Origin: Burkholderiaceae bacterium
GTDB taxonomy: Bacteria; Pseudomonadota; Gammaproteobacteria; Burkholderiales; Burkholderiaceae_F
NCBI GenBank assembly: GCA_017461315.1
Contig: JAFTYR010000003.1
Location: 1-45,882, forward strand
DNA length: 45,882 nucleotides
Reading direction: 5' to 3'
Positions within the stretch are counted from its first letter, which is position 1; every line of letters starts with the position of its first letter. A model generated the notes under the pieces. It ran no database searches. It worked only from the letters and a program-made list of their open reading frames with translations, and was not told the origin of the DNA. Positions 1 to 7,786 of this stretch are shown here, piece by piece. The translations under genes were made by a program, and so were the position numbers.

Positions 1-67
1 ATTCGGCACAAATAGTTGATATTCATATTTTTGTGAACTAATAACCTACCTTTGATTTTGTTTTCTT

Positions 68-109
68 ATTCCAAACCAACACAGTGAATTTATGGTGTTG
101 GTTTGGAAT
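68..109. repeat. Perfect 15-bp inverted repeat beyond the integrase stop
   Basis: Arms at 68-82 and 95-109 are exact reverse complements (left arm ATTCCAAACCAACAC) with a 12-nt spacer. It lies about 50 bp past the integrase stop. No U-tract follows on either strand, so it does not look like a standard intrinsic terminator, although it would form a very stable hairpin in RNA. A protein-binding palindrome or a factor-assisted terminator is possible. A second, AT-only hairpin (139-145 with 150-156) lies between it and the integrase stop. Nothing else is visible in 1-158. Confidence 0.6.
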
Positions 110-158
110 TCGTTTATTACAGGAAATATCCTCAAACAAGATTTTTTTGAAAATCTGT

Positions 159-1592
159 TCATTCTATCGTAGGTAAATATTGATCTAAATCATCAATGGC
201 ACTAAAACAATATTTACTCCAGTCGTTGGATATGATTCTGCGTTGTTCAAAGAAGTTACCTCGTTGATATGCTGAAGCCACATCGTCTGTAGCCACTAGG
301 TGATGTAAATTCAATTCGGCAGCCTTGTACTTAGCTTCACCATCCATTGGAGTACCATCAGCATTAGTAAAAGAATGAACGGCAGTCCATGAACGGAAAG
401 ATGCTCGACTAATTCCGTGTTGCGTAATACCGATAAATTTCCCTTGTGCTTTTGATTGTTCTTTATCTTGATATGGCTGTTTACCTTGAGCGATTCGTCT
501 ACTATTCATCTTGATAATGACGCTTCTTAGTGCATTGAGACTAAGTTTGTCACCTCGATTACCAATAAATACGAACTGACTGTTAGGATATCGGGGAATC
601 ATTCTCAACAATCTTAAGGATTCCTCGGATAACATCACCACATGAGATCCATTAAGAGATTCTTTCATTTCTTCTGCAGGGATCGTCCATGTCTTATCCA
701 TAAAATCAATCTGATGCCAAGAACAATTTAGGACATTAGAGAGTCTCGAGTTAGTTAAAACAGCAAATAACAAAGCCTGAGCACTACGGCTTGGATGTCC
801 TGTTTTTTCACCAACATGAATAAGTTCTACTAGTTCTTTAATAAATTCTGGTATCTGCTCCGGTGATAAAGCCCCATGATTTGCTTTACGGATTTTTGGA
901 GTAGTTTGTTTCTGTTGATCTTTAACCAAAACAGAATCCATCGGATTTATATTTTCCTCCGGTATGTAACCTACACGCTGGGCATAAGTAAATGTAGCTC
1001 GTAAAACTTCTCGTATTTTTTTCTGGGTTCCTGAAGCCAATCGCATTACACCAACCGACGAAAAGACCTGACATATCTGACTACTTTTAATTTCAGTGAC
1101 AGGATATTGACCTAATATCGGTTTTATATAAGTGTGGTACTGCGAATATCTCTTGTTAGCTGCCTGGATTGTATTTTTCCATACACGACGATTAATCGCA
1201 TCTTGTAAAAACTCCGCAAATACCTTATCCAATGTATTTGATTGAGCTTTTTCTTCTTCATTCTTTTGAACGGCCTTCTGCACCTTTTCAGCAATCCTGG
1301 CGCGTTTTTCCTCGACAGGATCAATGCCTTGAACAATCAGATCCCATGTTGCCCGAGCCTTATTTCTTGCCTGCTCTAAAGAGGTTCGAGGATACGAACC
1401 CAATCCCATTGTTCTAGTGATATCACGCGTCTGAACTCTTAACTGCCAGGATGCATTGTGTCTTTTACCGTCTTTGGATTTCTTGACAATAAGCATTAGT
1501 CCTGTCACCTGACCATCCGTATGTTTCCCTTCTTTAGTTGCTAGTTTCGTGACCTCTTTAGCTGTTAGAGGACGGCATACTTTTTTAGCCAT
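159..1592 (-). CDS. int: P4-type tyrosine integrase of an element in tRNA-Leu
   Basis: This is a 477-residue tyrosine recombinase that would integrate or excise a genomic island or prophage. The first ~95 residues match the DUF4102-type arm-binding domain (MGLGSYP, then LEQAR), a core-binding region covers about 120-225, and the catalytic domain follows. Visible catalytic residues are Arg283 (LTNSRLS), His392/Arg396 (QHGISRASFRSW), His430 or His431 and the nucleophile Tyr442 (AYQRGNF). The HGxxRASF form has one residue more than the common HGFRSTF. The length is slightly above the usual 400-450. The gene starts about 220 bp from the 3' end of tRNA-Leu and points away from it, the usual layout for a tRNA-targeting integrase. 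The remaining cargo must lie left of position 1. Catalytic residues look intact, so it may be active. Confidence 0.93.
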   Translation of the reverse strand: MAKKVCRPLTAKEVTKLATKEGKHTDGQVTGLMLIVKKSKDGKRHNASWQLRVQTRDITRTMGLGSYPRTSLEQARNKARATWDLIVQGIDPVEEKRARIAEKVQKAVQKNEEEKAQSNTLDKVFAEFLQDAINRRVWKNTIQAANKRYSQYHTYIKPILGQYPVTEIKSSQICQVFSSVGVMRLASGTQKKIREVLRATFTYAQRVGYIPEENINPMDSVLVKDQQKQTTPKIRKANHGALSPEQIPEFIKELVELIHVGEKTGHPSRSAQALLFAVLTNSRLSNVLNCSWHQIDFMDKTWTIPAEEMKESLNGSHVVMLSEESLRLLRMIPRYPNSQFVFIGNRGDKLSLNALRSVIIKMNSRRIAQGKQPYQDKEQSKAQGKFIGITQHGISRASFRSWTAVHSFTNADGTPMDGEAKYKAAELNLHHLVATDDVASAYQRGNFFEQRRIISNDWSKYCFSAIDDLDQYLPTIE

Positions 1593-1633
1593 ATTTTCTC
1601 CCTATTTTTCGAGAGTACACATGTAAAGGAACC

Positions 1634-1686
1634 AAAACCCACTATGGCTCAGTATATACCTAAAAACCCACTATAAAAACCACTAT
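1634..1686. repeat. Three direct repeats between integrase and tRNA (possible arm-type sites)
   Basis: AAAACCCACTAT occurs at 1634-1645 and 1663-1674, and a third copy lacking one C (AAAAACCACTAT) is at 1675-1686. The last two copies both continue into TAAAA. Short direct repeats beside a tRNA attachment site and in front of int are where the arm-type binding sites of tyrosine integrases are normally found. The sequence match is seen directly; the binding role is inferred. They could also be operator sites for the int promoter. Confidence 0.45.
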
Positions 1687-1762
1687 AAAATCCCAGCTTG
1701 ACTCATAGAGTCTCGTAGGATTTCGGAGGGAAATACTAGAAAAATGCACGTAACTGACTGAT

Positions 1763-1798
1763 AAAAAAGAAAAACCCCGTAAGGATACAGGGTTTCTC
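1763..1798 (-). terminator. Intrinsic terminator downstream of tRNA-Leu
   Basis: On the minus strand a 10-bp stem (AAACCCTGTA with TACGGGGTTT, one G-U pair) around the loop TCCT is followed by a T-rich run (TTTCTTTTTTAT). It begins about 12 nt after the CCA of the tRNA, so it should end the tRNA transcript and insulate it from int. If the attachment point is the tRNA 3' end, this terminator would belong to the incoming element. Confidence 0.75.
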
Positions 1799-1809
1799 GG
1801 AAGGTATTC

Positions 1810-1894
1810 TGGTGCCTGGGGAGAGACTCGAACTCTCACGCTGTTTAGGCGACGGATTTTGAATCCGTTGTGTCTACCATTTCACCACCCAGGC
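1810..1894 (-). tRNA. tRNA-Leu (anticodon CAA)
   Basis: The 85-nt gene encodes its own CCA. The acceptor stem GCCTGGG pairs with CCCAGGC, followed by discriminator A. The anticodon loop is TTCAAAA, giving anticodon CAA, which reads UUG. The long variable arm (CGCCTAAACAGCG) is typical of class II leucine tRNAs, and the T-loop GTTCGAGTC is present. The adjacent integrase makes its 3' half the likely attachment site. No second copy of the 3' end is seen in the window, so the far end of the element is outside it. Confidence 0.95.
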
Positions 1895-1923
1895 GATTTC
1901 TCTTTCGACTCAAGAGGAGTGTG

Positions 1924-1952
1924 ATCTTATCACAATATTTTTTACTTGTCAT
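1924..1952 (-). promoter_or_regulatory. Sigma-70 promoter of tRNA-Leu
   Basis: On the minus strand -35 ATGACA (1952-1947) and -10 TAAGAT (1929-1924) are separated by exactly 17 bp, with a TG extended -10 element. Transcription would begin about 20-25 nt before the tRNA 5' end. It overlaps the possible upstream TTG of the divergent hydrolase gene, which argues against that start. Confidence 0.65.
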
Positions 1953-2077
1953 CATGTAATTCAAAATATTTTTTCTTAGGTATCTTTTTTGTCACCTTTT
2001 ACCCTATTTTTCAGATATTCAAATTAGAATCTTTTCCGAAAATCTTTTACATACCTGTTTTTATTCTGACCGTACTG

Positions 2078-3991
2078 ATGAACATCAAATCTAAACTTCT
2101 AATCTGTTTTTTGCTTGGTTTTGTTTGCATTCTCACTGGCTGTAGCTCAGTCAAAGTTCATACGGTTGAAACAACAAAGTATATTTCTACGCAACGAGGC
2201 GATGTCATAACCTCAGGCAATCTAAGTCGCCCTACGATCAATGTTCTTTACATCCTAAACAACACTCCAGAACAATGTGAAGCGGAATTTGATCGTTGCT
2301 ATAAGAGTATTTTAAGTACCTCTTTGTTAAGTCAAGAACAACAGTTTTCAGCTCTCTCTGAGATTTGGCTTTTACATAGCATGAAGCTCAGTAAACAGTT
2401 CCGTGAAATACAATCAAGTGCCTCGGATGAGGAAATTATTAAGTTACAACAGCAAAGAATAGACAGTTTTCTCCAATCAGCACGTTATGCTTACGCTTAC
2501 CTTTTTTATACCAATCGAAATTTATCGGAGCGAGCTCTAGAAGATCGACAGACTCAAGTTCGGGACTATTACAACTTTTCTACAGAAAAAACCATCGAAC
2601 TACTTTATGAGAGTAAACAAAACGGTATTCGTTTGAAAAACGATAAAGCAAGCTATATTTCAGTACTCGATTGGAAAATTTATATCAATGAAAAACACTT
2701 ACCCTCTCTAGACCTGCATAACGATTCCATTAAAAACGTTATTCCGGATACAACTTTGACGTTTGATGGTCTAAAGAATCAATATACTCGTGAAGGGATC
2801 GGCTCTCGCATGGTAGTGACTCTTGATACCGATGAAACTAAAGATACAAAATCTTGGAAGCGAATGCCTTATCTTCCTGTAACATCCATCATTCAATTTC
2901 GAGGTCGCAATCTAAAAGATATTCTTAATACGCAAGAAGTCGCAATTATCCCTTTCGACCCTTATGTCAATGATCATATTCGGATCCAGCAAGAAACGGT
3001 CCCACTTGGCGCTAATTACTCATCGGCTTATGGACTATGGTTGGCGGAATCTGATTTTACAACTCAATCTTTAGGAACTATTTTTGGTAAAGGTAATGTG
3101 CTCGATAAACCGACTCTTTACCTGATGAAGCCCTATCAGCCCAATTTAAAAACCATTATTCTGATACATGGATTAGCGAGTAGCCCTGAGGCGTGGGTGA
3201 ACGCGGCCAATGAGATTATGGGCGACGACATTCTTCGAAAAAATTATCAGATTTGGCAGATTTATTATCCGACAAGTGTTCCGATCATGATTAATCGAGC
3301 AGATATTGCTCGAGTCATTAAAGAAGCGCTCGATTATTACGATCCTAAACGAAAAAATCCAGCCAGTCGCGATATCGTTCTCGTTGGTCACAGTATGGGA
3401 GGAATTCTTTCTCGTTTACTCGTTTCTGATTCGAAAAACCATTTTTGGGATTCTTTCTCTACGAAACGAACCTTTTCTCTAACGGAACAAAAACTACTTA
3501 GAAAAGAATTGGATGAATATATTTTCTTTAAACCTCTTCCCGAGGTAAAAAGGGCTATATTCCTCGCAGCTCCCCACCGAGGTACTCCCTTTGCCGATAG
3601 AAGTTTTGCTAGATGGCTTGCTGGCTTGGTTAAACTCCCCTTTTCTTTGTTGAATCGATTTAGTAATGCGACCCTTCTGATCTTAGGTAAAGATATTCCA
3701 CACGAAAAGATATCTCAAACCGGAGTTGATAATCTTTCAGCTAAAGATCCAGTGATTTTAGAATCCGCAAAACTTCAAATTTCTCCTAAGGTTACATACC
3801 ATTCCATCATTGCTACCGAAGATCCCTCGATTCCGCTACAAGATTCTAGCGATGGTATCGTCCCTTACTCGAGCTCTCATTGGGAAGGTGCTGAAAGTGA
3901 ATTGATTGTTGTTTCAGGCCACAGCGTACAGGAAACATCTCAAGCCATTTTGGAAATTCGTCGGATCCTGAGACTACATTTAGAAAACTAA
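2078..3991 (+). CDS. Large lipoprotein alpha/beta hydrolase
   Basis: The start is ATG 2078, giving 637 residues. An upstream TTG at 1946 stays in frame but adds hydrophobic residues before the signal peptide and overlaps the tRNA promoter. The N-terminus (MNIKSKLLICFLLGF) ends in the lipobox LTGC with Cys22, so it should be a membrane-anchored lipoprotein. The C-terminal half is an alpha/beta hydrolase: oxyanion-type loop LIHGLASSPEAW, nucleophile elbow GHSMGG with Ser439, candidate Asp in DSSDGIVPY, candidate His in VSGHSVQ. This resembles PGAP1/DUF676-like esterases or lipases. The first ~330 mature residues match no family I recognise. The substrate is unknown; an ester or lipid in the envelope is a guess. 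It is convergent with ppk and shares a terminator with it. Confidence 0.82.
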   Translation: MNIKSKLLICFLLGFVCILTGCSSVKVHTVETTKYISTQRGDVITSGNLSRPTINVLYILNNTPEQCEAEFDRCYKSILSTSLLSQEQQFSALSEIWLLHSMKLSKQFREIQSSASDEEIIKLQQQRIDSFLQSARYAYAYLFYTNRNLSERALEDRQTQVRDYYNFSTEKTIELLYESKQNGIRLKNDKASYISVLDWKIYINEKHLPSLDLHNDSIKNVIPDTTLTFDGLKNQYTREGIGSRMVVTLDTDETKDTKSWKRMPYLPVTSIIQFRGRNLKDILNTQEVAIIPFDPYVNDHIRIQQETVPLGANYSSAYGLWLAESDFTTQSLGTIFGKGNVLDKPTLYLMKPYQPNLKTIILIHGLASSPEAWVNAANEIMGDDILRKNYQIWQIYYPTSVPIMINRADIARVIKEALDYYDPKRKNPASRDIVLVGHSMGGILSRLLVSDSKNHFWDSFSTKRTFSLTEQKLLRKELDEYIFFKPLPEVKRAIFLAAPHRGTPFADRSFARWLAGLVKLPFSLLNRFSNATLLILGKDIPHEKISQTGVDNLSAKDPVILESAKLQISPKVTYHSIIATEDPSIPLQDSSDGIVPYSSSHWEGAESELIVVSGHSVQETSQAILEIRRILRLHLEN

Positions 3992-4003
3992 AGTAACAAA
4001 AGG

Positions 4004-4029
4004 AAACGGCGACCACTGGTCGCCATTTC
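4004..4029. terminator. Bidirectional terminator between hydrolase and ppk
   Basis: The GC-rich stem GGCGACC/GGTCGCC (4008-4014 with 4018-4024) has a 3-nt loop. It is followed on the plus strand by ATTTCTT and on the minus strand by GTTTCCTTTTG. It sits between two convergent stop codons, as expected for a shared terminator. Confidence 0.65.
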
Positions 4030-4049
4030 TTAGAGCTTACAAGAGAAAA

Positions 4050-6329
4050 TTACGCTTTCCTATTAAGGTTCAGAACCTGACCAATAATTTCTTGAGAATC
4101 GTAAATCTTTTCACCCTTTTTCGGTTGTTGTTTGGTATATGAACCATCAGAATTCATCACCCAAGCATGATAGTTATCTTTCAGTTGATGATTAATAATC
4201 TGCTCAATCACATTCACCTTAAGTTGCGGATTTGTAAGAGGCGCCAACACTTCAATACGACCATTAAGGTTACGAGTCATCAAGTCAGCACTACCAAAGT
4301 AAACCTTGGAATCTCCATTATTAGCAAAGTAGTACAAGCGAGCGTGTTCCAGCAATTTACCGACAATAGAACGTACCGTAATTGTTTCAGAAACACCCTT
4401 TAGACCTGGACGCAATGTACAGATGCCACGAACGATACATTCGATACGGACACCGGCACGACTAGCAGCGTAGAGCTCTTTAATCATCTCTGCATCCACC
4501 AACTGATTACACTTGATAATGATGTGACCGTTTCCGTACTTCTTGTGCGATTCCACTTCGTCCCGAATCAATTTAATGATGGAAGGGCGAGTTGAATTCG
4601 GTGAAACGAGAATCTTTCGATAATCCTTCACAATGCCGAAGCCTGTCATTACATTGAACAAGTCTTGTACGTCATCGCATATTTCTTTATCTGCTGTGAA
4701 GAAGCCAATATCGGTATAAATCTTCGCAGAAGATGCGTTGTAGTTACCCGTACCAATGTGAACGTAGCGACGGAGTCCTTCAGGTTCACGGCGAACAACA
4801 AAGCAAAGTTTTGCGTGAATCTTTAAGCCTGCAAAGCCATAAACTACATTAACGCCATTTCGTTCAAGCTCTTCGGCCCAGTTAATATTCTGTTCTTCGT
4901 CAAAGCGTGCTTTGAGCTCCACGATAGCGGTAACTTGTTTACCTCTTCTACGAGCCTCTAAAAGGCTTCTAACGATCGGAGAGTCTTTCCCACAACGATA
5001 CAACGTCTGCTTAATAGCAACTACGTTTGGATCCAACGCGGCACTGCGCAAAAACTCCAAAACAGAGTTAAAGGAATCGTAGGGATGATAGACCATAAGG
5101 TCTCGCTTACCGATTTCTTCAAACACAGAATGATCTTGATCAAACGCCTTAGGCAATCTTTGAGGCATCGGCGGATACTTCAGAGCTGGACGATCCAACA
5201 TCATGAGAGCACCGAACTCAGAAAAACTCAAAGGCATCCGATAGCGATAGATCTGAGAAGCAGATAAATCCAAGTGAGAAATCAAGAAATCCTGCAATCT
5301 TTGAGGCATACCGCGTCCAAGCTCTAAACGAACTACGGAACCGAAACGACGCTGATCCACGTAGTCTCGTACAGCACTTAAAAGGTCATCGGCTTCATCT
5401 TCCTCAATTTCTCCATCCGTGTTACGAGTAATACGGAAGAGTCCGCAAGCTTTTAATTTATAGCCAGGAAACAAGCCTTCTAATCGATTAGCAATTAAAT
5501 CTTCGATCAGAATAATCGTACCTTCCGAACAAGTGGAATCCATACAAGGATTTTCTCGAACTTCCTTATTATCAATAAACAAGAATCGCGGAATATTATT
5601 CGGACACTTGATACGAGCAAAGCGAGTCTTCTTAGAATCCCCATTGATTTCTTCTAACTCAACAACAAAGTTAATACTTGTGTTAGAAATCATTGGGAAT
5701 GGGCGTCCGGCATCGACCGCCTGAGGCGTCAAGATCGGGAAAATATCTTCGTCAAAATAACGATTCAACCGTGCTTTATCGGCCACATTCAGCTTTGAAT
5801 ACTTGCCAAAGAAGATGGATTTCTTTTCCAAAGCTGGAACTAAACAGTCAAACCATAATTTTTCCGCTTCATTAAGAATGTCGTTTAGCTTTCTACGAAT
5901 CTCAACCAACTGCTTTGCCGGAGGCATCTTATCGGCCCCGGTTGGTTCCGCACCACTTCGAGCTTGTTGCTGAAGATTCTTAACGCGAACCATGCAGAAT
6001 TCATCAAGATTGTTAAAGAAAATTGATAAGAATAAAACTCGATTTAAAAGAGGAATATCCTTATCCATCGCGGTTTCTAAAACTTTGCGATCGAATTCAA
6101 TCCAGCTAATCTCACGATTGATATAAAGTGAAGGATCAGACAGATCCAAAGAAGTTAAATCTGGCTCTGTCTCAGCCACACTAACCACCTTCCGAGATCT
6201 TCTTACAGGACGTGTATTTGATGCTGTCGGTTTTGTTTTAGTTGAAATTGGTTCTTTTTTTTCTTCGACCAACTCCGTAGTAGTTTCTTCTATTACAGGA
6301 ACTTTTTCTGGAGCATTCGTTTCCGTCAT
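4050..6329 (-). CDS. ppk1: Polyphosphate kinase 1
   Basis: Catalyses reversible transfer of the ATP gamma-phosphate onto polyphosphate, a phosphate and energy store linked to stress survival. The enzyme proper starts near residue 67 (SLYINREISWIEFD) and runs through the N, head and two phospholipase-D-like C domains. The phosphohistidine is His505 in GLKIHAKLCF, followed by the HIGTGNYN motif; the second active-site block contains LLEHARLYYF and SADLMTRNL. The protein has 759 residues against about 690 in E. coli, because of a ~65-residue charged, low-complexity N-terminal tail. AAGGA lies 5 nt before the ATG, so the long start is supported. It appears monocistronic, with no ppx gene beside it. 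Confidence 0.96.
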   Translation of the reverse strand: MTETNAPEKVPVIEETTTELVEEKKEPISTKTKPTASNTRPVRRSRKVVSVAETEPDLTSLDLSDPSLYINREISWIEFDRKVLETAMDKDIPLLNRVLFLSIFFNNLDEFCMVRVKNLQQQARSGAEPTGADKMPPAKQLVEIRRKLNDILNEAEKLWFDCLVPALEKKSIFFGKYSKLNVADKARLNRYFDEDIFPILTPQAVDAGRPFPMISNTSINFVVELEEINGDSKKTRFARIKCPNNIPRFLFIDNKEVRENPCMDSTCSEGTIILIEDLIANRLEGLFPGYKLKACGLFRITRNTDGEIEEDEADDLLSAVRDYVDQRRFGSVVRLELGRGMPQRLQDFLISHLDLSASQIYRYRMPLSFSEFGALMMLDRPALKYPPMPQRLPKAFDQDHSVFEEIGKRDLMVYHPYDSFNSVLEFLRSAALDPNVVAIKQTLYRCGKDSPIVRSLLEARRRGKQVTAIVELKARFDEEQNINWAEELERNGVNVVYGFAGLKIHAKLCFVVRREPEGLRRYVHIGTGNYNASSAKIYTDIGFFTADKEICDDVQDLFNVMTGFGIVKDYRKILVSPNSTRPSIIKLIRDEVESHKKYGNGHIIIKCNQLVDAEMIKELYAASRAGVRIECIVRGICTLRPGLKGVSETITVRSIVGKLLEHARLYYFANNGDSKVYFGSADLMTRNLNGRIEVLAPLTNPQLKVNVIEQIINHQLKDNYHAWVMNSDGSYTKQQPKKGEKIYDSQEIIGQVLNLNRKA

Positions 6330-6411
6330 AAATATCCTTCGAATTGTTTTTATTTCTATTTAGTCATTACCCCATAATACAGAGGAAATATTTCAAGATA
6401 ATGGCACTATC

Positions 6412-6456
6412 AACTTTAACCCAGTTGCGGTAAATATTAAATCCCGTTTTAAAGTT
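6412..6456. repeat. Inverted repeat in the moaD-ppk intergenic region
   Basis: AACTTTAA (6412-6419) and TTAAAGTT (6449-6456) are perfect 8-bp arms 29 nt apart. The 252-bp gap should hold the end of the moaD transcript and the ppk promoter. On the minus strand a TATTAT hexamer about 55 bp before the ppk start is a possible -10. No clear terminator or Pho-box-like repeat is visible. Confidence 0.3.
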
Positions 6457-6581
6457 AATTGTCGACTTTTTCCTTATTTTGAGACTGATTCACGCACAAT
6501 TAGGCATTTTTTTCGCTAATAACAGCCTATCTAAGTACGACACACTCACGGATTCAACTCAATTCGGAGGATAAGAAAACA

Positions 6582-6839
6582 TTAACCCCCAGTTACAGGT
6601 GGAAAAAAAGCAACCTCATCTCCATTTTTTACAGCCGTTTCATTTTCTGCCATCTCTTGATTGACTGCTGAACGAAGTCTCGGCATCGTTTCAAATGCTT
6701 TTTTTAGTGATTCATCTTGCTTAGATAACCATCTTTTAAGACCATCAACTGTTTTTACGTTTTCGGGTAATTCGTATTGGTCTTCTTCACGTTGGAGAAA
6801 ATCTCTTAATGAAGCAAAATATAAAATCCTAGTTTTCAT
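6582..6839 (-). CDS. moaD: MoaD-like molybdopterin synthase small subunit
   Basis: An 85-residue ubiquitin-fold sulfur carrier that, as a C-terminal thiocarboxylate, donates sulfur to make molybdopterin. The C-terminus FFPPVTGG carries the required double glycine, and the N-terminus MKTRILYFASLRD is typical. A longer frame opens at 6923, but the extra 28 residues are read from inside the upstream gene, so ATG 6839 is chosen. The gene overlaps the MoeB-like gene by 11 bp, so the two are translationally coupled. A MoaE partner and the other moa genes are not in this window. Confidence 0.9.
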   Translation of the reverse strand: MKTRILYFASLRDFLQREEDQYELPENVKTVDGLKRWLSKQDESLKKAFETMPRLRSAVNQEMAENETAVKNGDEVAFFPPVTGG

Positions 6840-7590
6840 GATCTTTCTCCTTCTTTCCGCAAACCGGACAACGTCCATTTTTCTTATATCGAATCTTTTG
6901 TATCTGCATAGTCGAGACATCAATCATAAAAAGACTATTGACTAGTGATTCACCAATACCCACCATTAATTTAAGAGTCTCTGAGGCTTGTATACACCCA
7001 AGCATTCCTACCATTGGTGCAAATACTCCTTTACTTGAAGCCTTTTCATCGGCTCCATCATGATTCGGGAATAAGCATGCGTAACAGGCTGAATTCGGAT
7101 TTCTAAAGTCAAATACAGTCACCTGACCGTTATAACCAACACAACCGGCTGTGACGAGAACTTTTTCCTGTTCACGACAAACTTCATTCAATAGATATCG
7201 TGAATCCGTGTTATCCGTACAGTCCAAAACATAATCATGGTTTTGTACGAGTTTTGTCAGAAGATCTCGATTCGGAACTGTCATTAGACCGATTACTCGA
7301 ACTTCTGGATTGATTGCTTGTAGAGAGATCTTTGCACTCAGTGCTTTCGGCACACCAATTCGTTCCGTACTATGTAAAATTTGACGCTGAAGATTCGTCA
7401 AATCAACACTATCACCGTCAACAATTGTTAATCGTCCCACTCCGGAAGAGGCTAAATATAGAGATGCTGTAGAGCCTAACCCTCCTGCTCCAATAATGAG
7501 TACCGATGAATTTCTAATTTTCTCCTGTCCCTTAGTACCAAAGTCGTTAAGAAGTTCATGGCGGGAGTAACGATTTTCAAGTTGCATCAT
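6829..7590 (-). CDS. moeB: MoeB/ThiF-family adenylyltransferase
   Basis: An E1-like enzyme that adenylates the C-terminal glycine of a sulfur carrier; the MoaD gene immediately downstream is the evident partner. It has 253 residues. The nucleotide loop GAGGLGS is at 34-40, the Arg finger region NRYSRH at the N-terminus, DCTDNTDSR near 123-131, and zinc cysteines at 169/172 (CYAC) and 241/244 (CPVC). In E. coli MoeB and ThiF a conserved Cys lies four residues before the Gly that opens the APxxG block; here that position is Ala184, followed by two serines. ThiF-type function therefore looks unlikely, while adenylation should be intact. The start is either of two adjacent ATGs behind GAGAGA. Confidence 0.88.
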   Translation of the reverse strand: MMQLENRYSRHELLNDFGTKGQEKIRNSSVLIIGAGGLGSTASLYLASSGVGRLTIVDGDSVDLTNLQRQILHSTERIGVPKALSAKISLQAINPEVRVIGLMTVPNRDLLTKLVQNHDYVLDCTDNTDSRYLLNEVCREQEKVLVTAGCVGYNGQVTVFDFRNPNSACYACLFPNHDGADEKASSKGVFAPMVGMLGCIQASETLKLMVGIGESLVNSLFMIDVSTMQIQKIRYKKNGRCPVCGKKEKDHEN

Positions 7591-7786
7591 GCGATCTCTC
7601 TCATGCTGAAATTACCATTCCTACTAAACACATAGATTTTTTAATTACCAATTTTGTCCTATTTTGCAACAATACGCACGGAGATATCCCTAAATTTTTA
7701 ATTCTTTTCGAAAAAAAATAAACCACAAACCCGTTTCATCGTCTATAGTCTGACTTATTGCATCTGCACACAGGAGATACTTCGAA

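Noticed and set aside
1946..2077. Upstream TTG start of the lipoprotein hydrolase
   Set aside because: It adds 44 residues before a perfect lipoprotein signal and overlaps the tRNA-Leu promoter.
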